Shown here one piece after another: positions 53,543 through 62,612 of a stretch of DNA of 64,000 bases. How positions within the stretch are numbered: the first letter of the stretch is position 1; each line of letters opens with the position of its first letter. A program made the translations under genes and the position numbers. This DNA is from an uncultured Clostridia bacterium. Lineage in GTDB: Bacteria; Bacillota; Clostridia; Lachnospirales; CAG-274. The notes beneath the pieces were generated by a model that was given only the letters and a program-made list of their open reading frames with translations, searched no databases and had not been told where the DNA came from. Location: the NCBI GenBank assembly GCA_947627855.1, contig CANQXR010000005.1, forward strand, positions 32,856-96,855. The letters are read 5' to 3'.

Positions 53543-54823
53543 ATGAAAATTAATATTATCAGCACCTGCCTTAGTGCACTTGAATATATATATATTTCCG
53601 CTTTTTTCAGATTGTTTGGAATTACAGTTTACAACAGGTTATATACTATATGCAATAATCCTGCTTTCAGAAAAAATATACCGACAAAAAATGACAAGGA
53701 CGATACTTTTAATATTATAATTGCTGATGATTATTTCAGATTATGCGATGACTATTCCAGATTAGAAAGTATCAGCGATATTGTTGTTTCGGGATTAAGT
53801 GATACACTGGGATTGGCGGATATTAAATTTCCGGATAAATACAATAATACAAAAAACAGATTATCATATGTATTTTTTCGAGATATTATCACCAAAATAA
53901 TAAAGAAGCTTGGCACGACATCAAACACTTATTTTTATAATGCTCCTAATATGATTGAATTTTACCTGGAGGCTGATCTTCTGAATAATTGGTATTTGCC
54001 CGGTCATGTTATTAAATCCTCTTCCCATGGATATGGAAAGATAATCCGACTTAAAAAAAAGGAGAAAGATTTGTCTGAGCTTTATTCTGATTCTACATCA
54101 CCAAGTTTTATATATGCCATATGCAGGCTTAAATATATAATCAACAAACTGTGTGTAGCACAAAAAATAGAGCCTGAGATAGAGTGGATGGATCTTTTTA
54201 TAAAAGGCTTAAGACTGATTATATATGATAAAGATAAATTAAGAAGCAATCTCTATATGGGACAGATATTTGATTTGTCAAAAATTAATAATATGGCAGC
54301 CGAAAGATATTATCTTAATTGCATTGACGACGATGACTATTATGTAAGGTATACTCTGGCAAGGCTTTGTGAGTTCAGATTAAACGATAAGCAGAGAGCA
54401 CAGAATTATCTTGAGGAAGCCGTACAAAAGAACAGTATATATTACAAGGGCTATTATAAGCTTGCAATGTATGCAGAGGAGGCAGGCGACGGAGAAAAGG
54501 CATTCTCTTTATATGAAAAGGTAATTAATATAATCACCGAAAGAATAGCGGCAAATTTCTGGCAGGTAAATGATGTAATCTATTTTATAAAAAGCTGCGG
54601 CAAGCTCAAGGGATTAAGACGCTTTGGCGGCTCTGAGAGCATAGCAAATTTTTATGGGGAATTGGGCAGGCTCACCGTAAATTATATTGACAAAAACCGT
54701 TTTTTTGAAGTGCTTACAGGCTTTTTATGTGACAATGAAGAGGACAAGAAAAACCTGTTGAAACTCATAAAAGAGGACGTCAGCCAAAACATAAACCAAC
54801 ACATAGATAAATTCTGCAATTAG
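53543..54823 (+). CDS. Unrecognised protein with TPR/Sel1-like repeats, upstream of rdrA
   Basis: I do not recognise the family. The start ATG 53543 lies 8 bases after AAAGGAG; an upstream in-frame ATG at 53489 has no ribosome site. The 426-residue protein has an unassigned N-terminal half (MKINIISTCLSALEYIYISA, with a moderately hydrophobic first 35 residues). Between about residues 246 and 330 it shows helical repeats of TPR/Sel1 type (AERYYLNCIDDDDYYVRYTL, QNYLEEAVQKNSIYYKGYYK, EEAGDGEKAFSLYEKV). A helical C-terminus follows. It precedes rdrA by 57 bp in the same direction and shares its AT-rich composition, so it is probably part of the RADAR locus. A sensor, adaptor or phage-recognition role is speculation. 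Confidence 0.7.
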   Translation: MKINIISTCLSALEYIYISAFFRLFGITVYNRLYTICNNPAFRKNIPTKNDKDDTFNIIIADDYFRLCDDYSRLESISDIVVSGLSDTLGLADIKFPDKYNNTKNRLSYVFFRDIITKIIKKLGTTSNTYFYNAPNMIEFYLEADLLNNWYLPGHVIKSSSHGYGKIIRLKKKEKDLSELYSDSTSPSFIYAICRLKYIINKLCVAQKIEPEIEWMDLFIKGLRLIIYDKDKLRSNLYMGQIFDLSKINNMAAERYYLNCIDDDDYYVRYTLARLCEFRLNDKQRAQNYLEEAVQKNSIYYKGYYKLAMYAEEAGDGEKAFSLYEKVINIITERIAANFWQVNDVIYFIKSCGKLKGLRRFGGSESIANFYGELGRLTVNYIDKNRFFEVLTGFLCDNEEDKKNLLKLIKEDVSQNINQHIDKFCN

Positions 54824-54880
54824 AGGAAGCATCAGATTTATTTCATTGTTTCCTTTAAAATATTTTATGTAAAGGAGATA

Positions 54881-57553
54881 ATGAAATTGAGTCAGAGAAA
54901 AAATGTTATACTGGACAGACCCTATAACACAAAAATTGAAAAAGCCGAGGAATTTAAAGATTCCCTTTTTGAGGCATCATACAATAAAGCCTATAAAAGC
55001 CTTAAAAAGATATGTGAGGATCCTATTAATTCAGACAAAAACTCCAAGAATTGCCAACGCTCGGCTCATGGCGAGGAAGAATTTATTTATAATATTATAC
55101 CCTTTATAGGAAACAGAGGCTCAGGCAAAACCTCTGTTATGCTTTCCTTTGTAAATTCACTTGCTCAATCTGATTCTGACTATCAGAAAAATTTTAATAT
55201 TGATAAATATGGTTTTATAAAGCTAAAAACAATAGATGCCGGACACATGGAAGAAAACGAAAATCTGTTCGGCATAGTATTATCAAGAATGTTGTCCTAT
55301 TACAACAATTGGCTTGAGGGAGATGGTATGTACTCCAAATCAAGGGACACTATAAAACCTCTTATATATCGTAAATTCAGTGAATTGTATACAAATTTCT
55401 TAAATGTAAACAGAGCAAATGAGTCTGAGGAAAGCTACGGAAGAAGTGCTCTTACCATACTTTCCGATATGGACGCAAGCCATAACCTTAAAGAATCCTT
55501 TAAAAGCCTTGTCAAAGAGTTCTTGTCTGCCGTTTCGGACAGGAGCAAGTGTAATTTTATGGTTATTGCCATAGATGATATAGATATGAATGTCAGTAAT
55601 ACCTTTAAAATGCTTGAACAGATCCAGACATATATGACAATTCCCGGAGTTGTAATAACCTTTACGGCAAGCTATGATAATCTTATGTGCATTTGTCAGA
55701 ATCAGTATACCTCCTTCTACAGAGAAACTCTGCACATTTATTCCAGAATGTCACAGCATATTGGCAAGCACCACGGCACAAAGCTGCTTTCAATGAGCGA
55801 CACACTGGCATTTGAATATCTTAACAAGCTTTTGCCTGTGGGCAAAATGATAAATTTAAGGCATACATATGGCTGTCTGCTTACTATGGATCTGGAAAAA
55901 GCGGGAGTCAGAGATCTTTTCAAGCTGCCCAATAATAAGTCCAAGCGAGAACGAGAATACTGCGAAGTAATAATGTACAGAATTGCCCAGTGTACGGAAT
56001 TATTTTTCTATGCCGAAAAAGGACGGGAGTGTTTTCTGGTACCCGCCTCATTAAGGTCAAAGGCACAGTTTCTTGACAAAGCATGGTCCATGAGGGATGT
56101 ATACTCATTAAAGAAAATCGGCACCGAAAATTTAAAATATCTGGATGCTCTTCTTTATAATCTGAGATTTCTTCAGGACGAGGTAGCCGTAAGATATTCA
56201 GCCGAAGTAAGTGAACAGATCAGAATGTATGTAAAGGACCTGTCTCTTCTTGATTTATCATCATTCATACAGGCTATGTGTATGTATTTAATTGAAATTA
56301 TTGAGGATAATACTGGTTCCGAAGATGAAGACAACAATTTTGGTATGCTTGATGAAACAGATTTAATATGGTTTGAAAGCTTATATGACAAACCGTATAA
56401 TATTAAGCTGGAGGAATTAATTCCCATATTTAATAGTATAGCTATGGTTGGAGGTGGAAAATTTGTCGAATTTATTGAGATTTTGCTCATACTTTACAGC
56501 ATTAAGCTGAATATTGAAAGGATTGAAGACATTAAAAGCGGAAACAAAAGCAATGAAAATGTGGCAGTTAAGTATTATGGCAGCAGCATATTCGGAGAGT
56601 TTGACAATGAGATATCCAATTATGTAAACATATCTGATTTCAAACCTATTGATATGGATACTATATCATATAAAGTTATGTATCCGAAATATTTCTACAG
56701 GACGGGGTACAAGGAGAATCTGAATCTGCAAAATGAGTCCTTTAGCTCCAACGAAAGAATAATTATGACTAATAATAATATAGACAAAGATATAGTCCAT
56801 GCTTATGCGATTTTCATTATGTTCTTGTCGTCTCATGATTATAAGATTTCTATAGAAAACGAAGACTTCGATGAAAAAACACAGCTGGTAAATGCGGGCA
56901 ATATTAATATGCCTAAAGACTATTTTCCTATTGTTCCAGGCAAAAAGCTATATCTCAGAATCGAGTTCGGCGAGAAAATTAATTTTGCTTTTTCATCGTT
57001 TTTTATAAATATCTGTAATCCCAAAATCCTCACTGACTTTTACGAAAGGATAATAAATACTGTGAAGGTTTGGAACCAAAAAATCGATCCAATAGAGAAC
57101 CCGGAAAACTTAATAATTACGACGGCCTTGGAAAATGAATATGAAAAATATAAAAAAGAATTTGAAATTTTTGAAAAATACAGCAGTGATTATCCTATAC
57201 CTATATACAATGTAGAGTTACTGTATAATATTGCCTGCAAGGTTAAGAACAAAAACTACAACAGACCCTATCTTAACCCTTGGGACACCTGTTGTCAATA
57301 TTTCAAAGATATAGAAGAAGAACTTAATAACGCCGGGGACTACTACGGTGATCTGGTGACAGAAAAGACAGACAAAAAAACTGTATATTTTAAAAGGGAA
57401 ACTTTTACAAATCATTATTCCGAAAGAGTACCTAAAAAATATGTACATGGTAATGAGCGGGATATGGGTACGACCTTTTTCTGTCCCGATGAAAAAGTGG
57501 CGGACGAGTATAATAAAATTATAACTCTTCTGAATTGGAGACCAACGTCATGA
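54881..57553 (+). CDS. rdrA: RADAR ATPase RdrA
   Basis: The 890-residue P-loop ATPase has Walker A GNRGSGKT (77-84), Walker B MVIAIDDID (227-235) and a sensor-like strand VVITFTASYDNLM (about 257-269). Large helical domains with no transmembrane segment follow. Size, motif positions and the overlapping downstream adenosine deaminase match RdrA of the RADAR anti-phage system, which forms rings that associate with RdrB. The ATG lies 3 bases after AGGAG; a TTG two codons later would have better spacing, so the exact start is uncertain by two residues. Its end overlaps rdrB by 4 bp. Assignment rests on architecture and pairing, not on an alignment. Confidence 0.87.
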   Translation: MKLSQRKNVILDRPYNTKIEKAEEFKDSLFEASYNKAYKSLKKICEDPINSDKNSKNCQRSAHGEEEFIYNIIPFIGNRGSGKTSVMLSFVNSLAQSDSDYQKNFNIDKYGFIKLKTIDAGHMEENENLFGIVLSRMLSYYNNWLEGDGMYSKSRDTIKPLIYRKFSELYTNFLNVNRANESEESYGRSALTILSDMDASHNLKESFKSLVKEFLSAVSDRSKCNFMVIAIDDIDMNVSNTFKMLEQIQTYMTIPGVVITFTASYDNLMCICQNQYTSFYRETLHIYSRMSQHIGKHHGTKLLSMSDTLAFEYLNKLLPVGKMINLRHTYGCLLTMDLEKAGVRDLFKLPNNKSKREREYCEVIMYRIAQCTELFFYAEKGRECFLVPASLRSKAQFLDKAWSMRDVYSLKKIGTENLKYLDALLYNLRFLQDEVAVRYSAEVSEQIRMYVKDLSLLDLSSFIQAMCMYLIEIIEDNTGSEDEDNNFGMLDETDLIWFESLYDKPYNIKLEELIPIFNSIAMVGGGKFVEFIEILLILYSIKLNIERIEDIKSGNKSNENVAVKYYGSSIFGEFDNEISNYVNISDFKPIDMDTISYKVMYPKYFYRTGYKENLNLQNESFSSNERIIMTNNNIDKDIVHAYAIFIMFLSSHDYKISIENEDFDEKTQLVNAGNINMPKDYFPIVPGKKLYLRIEFGEKINFAFSSFFINICNPKILTDFYERIINTVKVWNQKIDPIENPENLIITTALENEYEKYKKEFEIFEKYSSDYPIPIYNVELLYNIACKVKNKNYNRPYLNPWDTCCQYFKDIEEELNNAGDYYGDLVTEKTDKKTVYFKRETFTNHYSERVPKKYVHGNERDMGTTFFCPDEKVADEYNKIITLLNWRPTS

Positions 57554-60216
57554 AACAGATGATAGATTTTATAATAATGATATTTAAAAGGCTCTCCATG
57601 TATGATGTACTGGAGCACGGCGCATACAAAAACACATACAATTACAGGCTGACACAGGAAAGGTTCCTTAATCTTGCAAACAGATATCTCACTGAGCTTA
57701 CAAACGATGAGATATATAATCTGTATGAAGCCGTAAAGGCTAAAGTAAACGATGAAAGGGAAATCCTGAGAATCAGAAGCATCGACAGGAATACAGAAAG
57801 TGTAATCAGAATATTTGATATACTGGTGGTCGTTTCTTCTTATCTGTTGGAGGAAAGGAGGGGTATGCCTGTATGCAAATATGAAAATATTCTTTTCTGG
57901 AGAATGGCGTCCCATGAGATAGATGCGGATTTGTATATAACCTCCTTCCTTGCATACAGAGACGGTTTAAGACCTGTTCCTATACGCAACTTCTGCTGGA
58001 AGCCTGTAATAGCCCACAACAATATTGTCCTGAAAAATATGTTGGACAAGCAGATATCGGAAAATCACTTTCATCTGAACGGTTCCGCCCAGTTTTTTTC
58101 ACTTATGTGGATAAACCTTATGAACAATATAAACAGTATGCACTATAAAAATATACTCGACAGAATAGACCTGCACAGGCTGAACCATGACGGAATTTAT
58201 TCTTCCTATAATAATGACTCTCTTTATCTCAGAAGTATCAAAGCGGCAGTCATAAGGCTCTATTTGTTTTACAGGATAAACGAAGATAAAATAGATCTGA
58301 AAACAATTCTCGAAAATGAAGATGCTGAAAAAGATTTTACCGCAAAAAAGGTTTTTGAAATATTAAGAGCTGATGAATATGAGGCAGATATATTGTGCCG
58401 TGGTTATGAAAACTATATTGCAGCGTTGAACTGTTATTCCGACAATACGGAAAATTTTGACTATGCGTCTCTTTTTGTGAACATATTGGACAACAAAAAT
58501 GAGTATTTTTGCGGTGAGAGATTTTTTATGTATTCTATGTTTAAGATAATATATTCAAGCAACAGCAGCTTTTATGAAGTTTATGACCTGTTTCATATAT
58601 ATATTATTCTTAAAGAGTCAATAAGGGCTGAATTTATACAGAATAATTCAGTTATGGGTTTTGATAATTTCAGCATTTATGAAAGAAGAAAATATTCCCT
58701 TATAGATAATACCCCCATAGAGGCACTATATTATCGCAGCGCCGTTCTGGACACTCTCAAAAATCAGCCTATGATCAAAAGACTTGAAGCAAGAATAACG
58801 CCGGAAATAAGTGCAAAAAAGAATTACTTAAATATAAAAACAATTGATGATAATGTAATTGGAGCAGGAGAAGAGGCGGAAAAAAATAAGGACTACAAGG
58901 AAAAATTCTTTTATGTTATACATTTTATAAAAGAAAAGGAAAAATATTCTAATTTACGCACAGACGATTTATGCAGACACAATGGGCTGCGGCTGAAAGT
59001 AAGGCAGCAGGCTGTGGCATTAATCAATTTCAGGAATAATTACCCAAAAACAGCCGCTCGCATAAGGGGAATAGACGCCGCAAATACGGAACTTGGCTGT
59101 CGTCCCGAAATATTTGCCCATGCCTTTAGGGTTCTCAGAGAACACGAGGGCAAAATGCCTCTGCTGGAGGAAGAAGAACTGCCCTTATTGGGTGTTACTT
59201 ATCATGTGGGGGAGGATTTTGTTGATATTACGGACGGACTGAGAGCAATAGAGGAGGCTTTGCTGTTTTTTAATATGCGCTGCGGGGACAGAATGGGACA
59301 CGCTTTGGTTCTCGGAACAGATGTAAAGGAGTGGTACAACTTAAAAAAGGGGAAAATCTCCATTTCTCAGCAGGATTATCTGGACAACATAGTATGGCTT
59401 TATTTTAAAATAATTGAATTCAGAATTGATGTAGACAGCTCCCTTATGCCTTATCTTGAAAATGAATTCAGAAAATATTTCAGGATAGTCTATAGCGACA
59501 ATATTTCCTTGGAATATATCAAAAATGTGTTTTTTGACGATGACAACTACCTTGCAGGGGACTATTCAATGTTTAATATACATACATATTATGACGCATG
59601 GAAACTGAGAGGAGACGACCCTTCACATTATAAAAGCGGAAAATATGAAAATCCGGAATATGTAGACGACTGGAACTGGCATTCCATAAACAGATTATAC
59701 CCCGAGGAGAAAAGCATAAGAAAAAGCAATGCTGTAGCCTTTCTTTATCATACCTATCATTTTAATCACAAGGTTAAGCTGGAAGGCAGCAAATGCATAA
59801 CTATTTCTGTTCCAAGAACCATGCAAAATGCAGTTGAGCTTGTACAGAATCATATGCAGAGAGTAATAGCGCTCAAGGGTATATGTATCGAAACAAATCC
59901 TTCGTCAAATTGTCTTATAGGCTCCTTTGGCAAGTATTCCTATGAAAAACACCCTATACTTAAATTCTACAATAAGGATTTGCAGCCATTGGACGCAAAA
60001 GAAAACAAGTGTCACCAGATTTCCGTATGCATAAATACAGACGACCAATCTGTATTCGGAACCAGTCTTGAAAACGAATATGCTCTTATGGCAAGGGCTT
60101 TGGAACTATATGTAAATGAGGAAGGAAAACACATATACAACCATACATCAATATATGACTGGCTCAACAACATAAGAAAAATGGGAAATGACTTTTCCTT
60201 CTATAACTATAATTAA
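57550..60216 (+). CDS. rdrB: RADAR adenosine deaminase RdrB
   Basis: The 888-residue protein starts at ATG 57550, which overlaps the rdrA stop as ATGA; a TTG at 57535 is a weaker option. It has a divergent adenosine deaminase active site spread through a long chain: HFHLNGS (H173, H175), TYHVGED (H552, E555), GDRMGHAL (H584), NPSSN near residue 784-788 and INTDDQSVFGTSLENEY with D831/D832. These correspond to the zinc and catalytic residues of ADA (HxH, HAGE, GH, SDDP). Long insertions between them are characteristic of RdrB, which converts adenine nucleotides or RNA adenosine to inosine during infection. All catalytic positions look intact. Confidence 0.92.
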   Translation: MKQMIDFIIMIFKRLSMYDVLEHGAYKNTYNYRLTQERFLNLANRYLTELTNDEIYNLYEAVKAKVNDEREILRIRSIDRNTESVIRIFDILVVVSSYLLEERRGMPVCKYENILFWRMASHEIDADLYITSFLAYRDGLRPVPIRNFCWKPVIAHNNIVLKNMLDKQISENHFHLNGSAQFFSLMWINLMNNINSMHYKNILDRIDLHRLNHDGIYSSYNNDSLYLRSIKAAVIRLYLFYRINEDKIDLKTILENEDAEKDFTAKKVFEILRADEYEADILCRGYENYIAALNCYSDNTENFDYASLFVNILDNKNEYFCGERFFMYSMFKIIYSSNSSFYEVYDLFHIYIILKESIRAEFIQNNSVMGFDNFSIYERRKYSLIDNTPIEALYYRSAVLDTLKNQPMIKRLEARITPEISAKKNYLNIKTIDDNVIGAGEEAEKNKDYKEKFFYVIHFIKEKEKYSNLRTDDLCRHNGLRLKVRQQAVALINFRNNYPKTAARIRGIDAANTELGCRPEIFAHAFRVLREHEGKMPLLEEEELPLLGVTYHVGEDFVDITDGLRAIEEALLFFNMRCGDRMGHALVLGTDVKEWYNLKKGKISISQQDYLDNIVWLYFKIIEFRIDVDSSLMPYLENEFRKYFRIVYSDNISLEYIKNVFFDDDNYLAGDYSMFNIHTYYDAWKLRGDDPSHYKSGKYENPEYVDDWNWHSINRLYPEEKSIRKSNAVAFLYHTYHFNHKVKLEGSKCITISVPRTMQNAVELVQNHMQRVIALKGICIETNPSSNCLIGSFGKYSYEKHPILKFYNKDLQPLDAKENKCHQISVCINTDDQSVFGTSLENEYALMARALELYVNEEGKHIYNHTSIYDWLNNIRKMGNDFSFYNYN

Positions 60217-60386
60217 GCGCTGACCAAACATTCATATCTGCCAATTTAATTAAAGCAGATTACGATTTTTGCAAAGTATTTAAGGATAGCCGCCAGCAAA
60301 AGGTTTTTGCCGCTGATAATAATTAATGATATAAAACAGCTAATTTCGGAATATCATAATTAAAAAAAGGAGTTAAACCGAAAATA

Positions 60387-60611
60387 ATGAAAGCTAAACT
60401 CAAAACATTAATTACAAATCCGGCATTGCTCTTTGCGGCTGTCCTTACCGCAGTCTTCCTTGTGGGAATACTTGCCCTTGATCCTTTGGTTTTCCAAAGG
60501 ACAATCTCCGTTGCCGCCCCGGCAAAAAAGAACCTCCCCATCTACTGCGTAAACCGAAACGACAACAAAATTGCCATAAGCTTTGACGCCGCATGGGGAG
60601 CGGGAAGATAG
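60387..60611 (+). pseudogene. 5' fragment of a sporulation polysaccharide deacetylase (PdaB-like)
   Basis: The 74-codon frame has the N-terminal membrane anchor (about 12-32) and then VNRNDNKIAISFDAAWGA, the start of a polysaccharide deacetylase domain as in PdaB, where the aspartate is catalytic. The frame then stops at TAG 60609-60611, so more than two thirds of the expected domain is missing. The break coincides with the right edge of the RADAR genes and a transposase scrap. Promoter and ribosome site (AAAAGGAG, 60366-60371 region) may still be active. Confidence 0.75.
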
Positions 60612-60743
60612 AGAATCGTCAAACCAAATTATATATAAATTTTTGGTATTTACCGCTATTTCTTTTTAGCTTGTTAAGGGACAATAGATAGGTAACACCG
60701 AAAAATAAAAAGCAAGATTCAGCTTTTTATGATATAACCAAAA

Positions 60744-60926
60744 TTCAGCGCAACATTCAGTAACAGAAACATCTTTGAGTTTCAGGGTAAGACGGAAGAC
60801 TATATAGAGGGACAAAAAAGTCTTGAAGACAGAAGTCACAGACCATATCGTCTCCGAAAGTTGCATACAAACAAGGAGTTAAAACTAATAAAACGGCTGA
60901 TGAAAAAGCATATTGGAAACAAGTGA
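60744..60926 (+). pseudogene. Transposase/integrase N-terminal remnant
   Basis: A 60-codon frame contains IEGQKSLEDRSHRPYRLRKL and HTNKELKLIKRLMKK. This closely resembles the junction between helix-turn-helix and catalytic domain in IS481-like integrase-type transposases, where LEDRSHRPH is followed by a helix. It is closed by stops on both sides and no catalytic DDE part follows. A hairpin (about 60918-60928 with 60950-60961) follows it. The remainder of 60612-61001 shows no gene. Confidence 0.5.
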
Positions 60927-61001
60927 AATTTCTATTGAAGCTTATTGCTGTTTCACTTGTTCCGATAAAGGTTAAGACTATAAAGGAGAAAAAGGCAAAA
61001 A

Positions 61002-61217
61002 GGAAATCCTGACGGTGAAAAGGACAGAGAGCGCACAGAGCAGAGTTTTTTCGAGATCGCTGACAACGACTATGATTTGTCGATAAACAAGTACAAAAAG
61101 ACCGAATATGTGGCTGTGGAGTACCCGCCCACTGAAGAAATCATGGCGGAGCTTGAAAGCCTGAATGAACAGGCAGCCATTGAAATGGCAAAGCTGAAAG
61201 ATATGCTCAAAAAATAA
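61002..61217 (+). pseudogene. Duplicated 3' end of hsdM
   Basis: The plus-strand frame (SINKYKKTEYVAVEYPPTEE and on to KDMLKK, stop at 61217) repeats the C-terminus of the HsdM encoded on the other strand. Four residues (VPKS) are missing. It has no start of its own. Its function would be to keep an intact hsdM end after an inversion. Confidence 0.85.
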
Positions 61218-61246
61218 AATGAAAGGAAAACAGACCCGTACAAATT
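61002..61246 (+). repeat. Inverted repeat left arm (hsdM 3' end copy)
   Basis: This 245-bp arm is the reverse complement of 62356-62612, with about ten mismatches and a 12-bp in-frame deletion. It carries the last roughly 70 codons of hsdM on the plus strand and the following 31 bp, which are identical in both arms. It directly precedes hsdS. Confidence 0.92.
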
Positions 61247-61265
61247 CGGGTTTGAATATGAATAG

Positions 61266-62360
61266 ATGGAATATAGATTAGAGGAATTGTTTACCCTTCG
61301 GATGGGAAAAACGCCCTCAAGAAACACTGTGGAATATTGGGATTCACCAGACCAAAAATGGATCTCCATCAGTGACTTGTCAAAAAGTGACAAATATATT
61401 AGCGAAATTAAAGAATGTATTTCAGATAAAGCTGTTGAGGAAAGTAGTATCAGCCTGATTCATGAAAACACCGTTATCATGAGCTTCAAATTGTCTATTG
61501 GCAAAGTGGCGATTACATCTGAACCGATGTATTCAAATGAAGCTATTATGTCATTTAGGAATAAAGGTGTTGTAGAACTGTTGCCTGATTATGTATACTA
61601 TTTGTTGCTGGGGCAAGATTGGGAACATGGAACTAACAATGCAGTAATGGGCAAAACGCTGAATAAAGCAACCATTTCTAAAGTTAAGATACGAATTCAC
61701 CCCCTTGAAGCTCAGCATTCTATCGTCTCCACTCTCGACAAACTCCAATCAATCATAGCCCACCGCAAGCAACAACTTGCAAAGCTGGACGAGCTTGTCA
61801 AAGCCCGATTTGTAGAGATGTTTGGAATGCTTGGAACTGATATTAATGGTTGGGGATTGCAATCACTTGGAAAATGTTGTAAAATAAATCCAAAAAAAAC
61901 AGATGATAAACGATTAAATTCTTCTTTAGAAGTGTCTTTTATTCCAATGTCTGCAGTTTCAGAAAATGGCAATATTGATATTTCTGAAACCAAAAACTAT
62001 GATGATGTAAAAACAGGATTTACATATTTTGCCGAAAATGATGTGATTTTTGCCAAAATAACTCCTTGTATGGAAAATGGAAAAGGAGCGGTTACAAAAG
62101 GGCTTTGCAATGGTATTTGATTTGGTTCAACAGAGTTTCATGTTTTGCGTCCTATTGATAAAATAAGCAATTCATATTGGTTATATGTTTTAACATCTTT
62201 TGAATTATTCCGAAAAGACGCATCAGAGAATATGACTGGAAGTGCTGGTCAACGAAGAGTTCCTGCATCATTTATAGATAAATACAAAATTGCATTACCG
62301 TCGATTGAGTTGCAAGAACGATTTGCCGACTTTGTCAAGCAAGTCGACAAATCAAAATTT
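61266..62360 (+). pseudogene. hsdS: Type I restriction specificity subunit HsdS, inverted, with in-frame stop and cut 3' end
   Basis: The frame starts MEYRLEELFTLRMG. It has a first target-recognition domain (about 1-115), the central conserved helix (STLDKLQSIIAHRKQQLAKL), a second recognition domain, and the distal conserved helix ending ERFADFVKQVDKSKF. TGA at 62118-62120 interrupts it exactly where family members read GIGFGSTEFHVLRP, which points to a GGA to TGA change. The usual last 25-30 residues are absent because the frame enters the right inverted repeat at 62356. HsdS directs DNA recognition for HsdM/HsdR. It lies on the strand opposite hsdM, so it is not in an operon with it in this orientation. 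Confidence 0.85.
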
Positions 62361-62612
62361 GTACGGGTCTGTTTTCCTTTCATTTTATTTTTTGAGCATC
62401 TCTTTCAGCTCTGCCATTTCGGTGGCTACCTGTTCATTCAGGCTTTCAGGCTCCGCCATGATTTCTTCAGTGGGCGGGTACTCTACAGCCACATATTCCG
62501 TCTTTTTGTACTTGTTTATCGACAAATCATAGTCGTTGTCAGCTATCTCCGATTTCGGCACGAAAAAACTCTGCTCTGTGCGCTCTCTGTCCTTTTCATC
62601 GTCAGGATTTCC
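62356..62612 (-). repeat. Inverted repeat right arm (3' end of hsdM)
   Basis: This 257-bp arm covers the end of hsdM on the minus strand. Together with 61002-61246 it brackets hsdS. Recombination between the arms would flip hsdS to the minus strand just behind hsdM while preserving the HsdM C-terminus. Confidence 0.92.
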
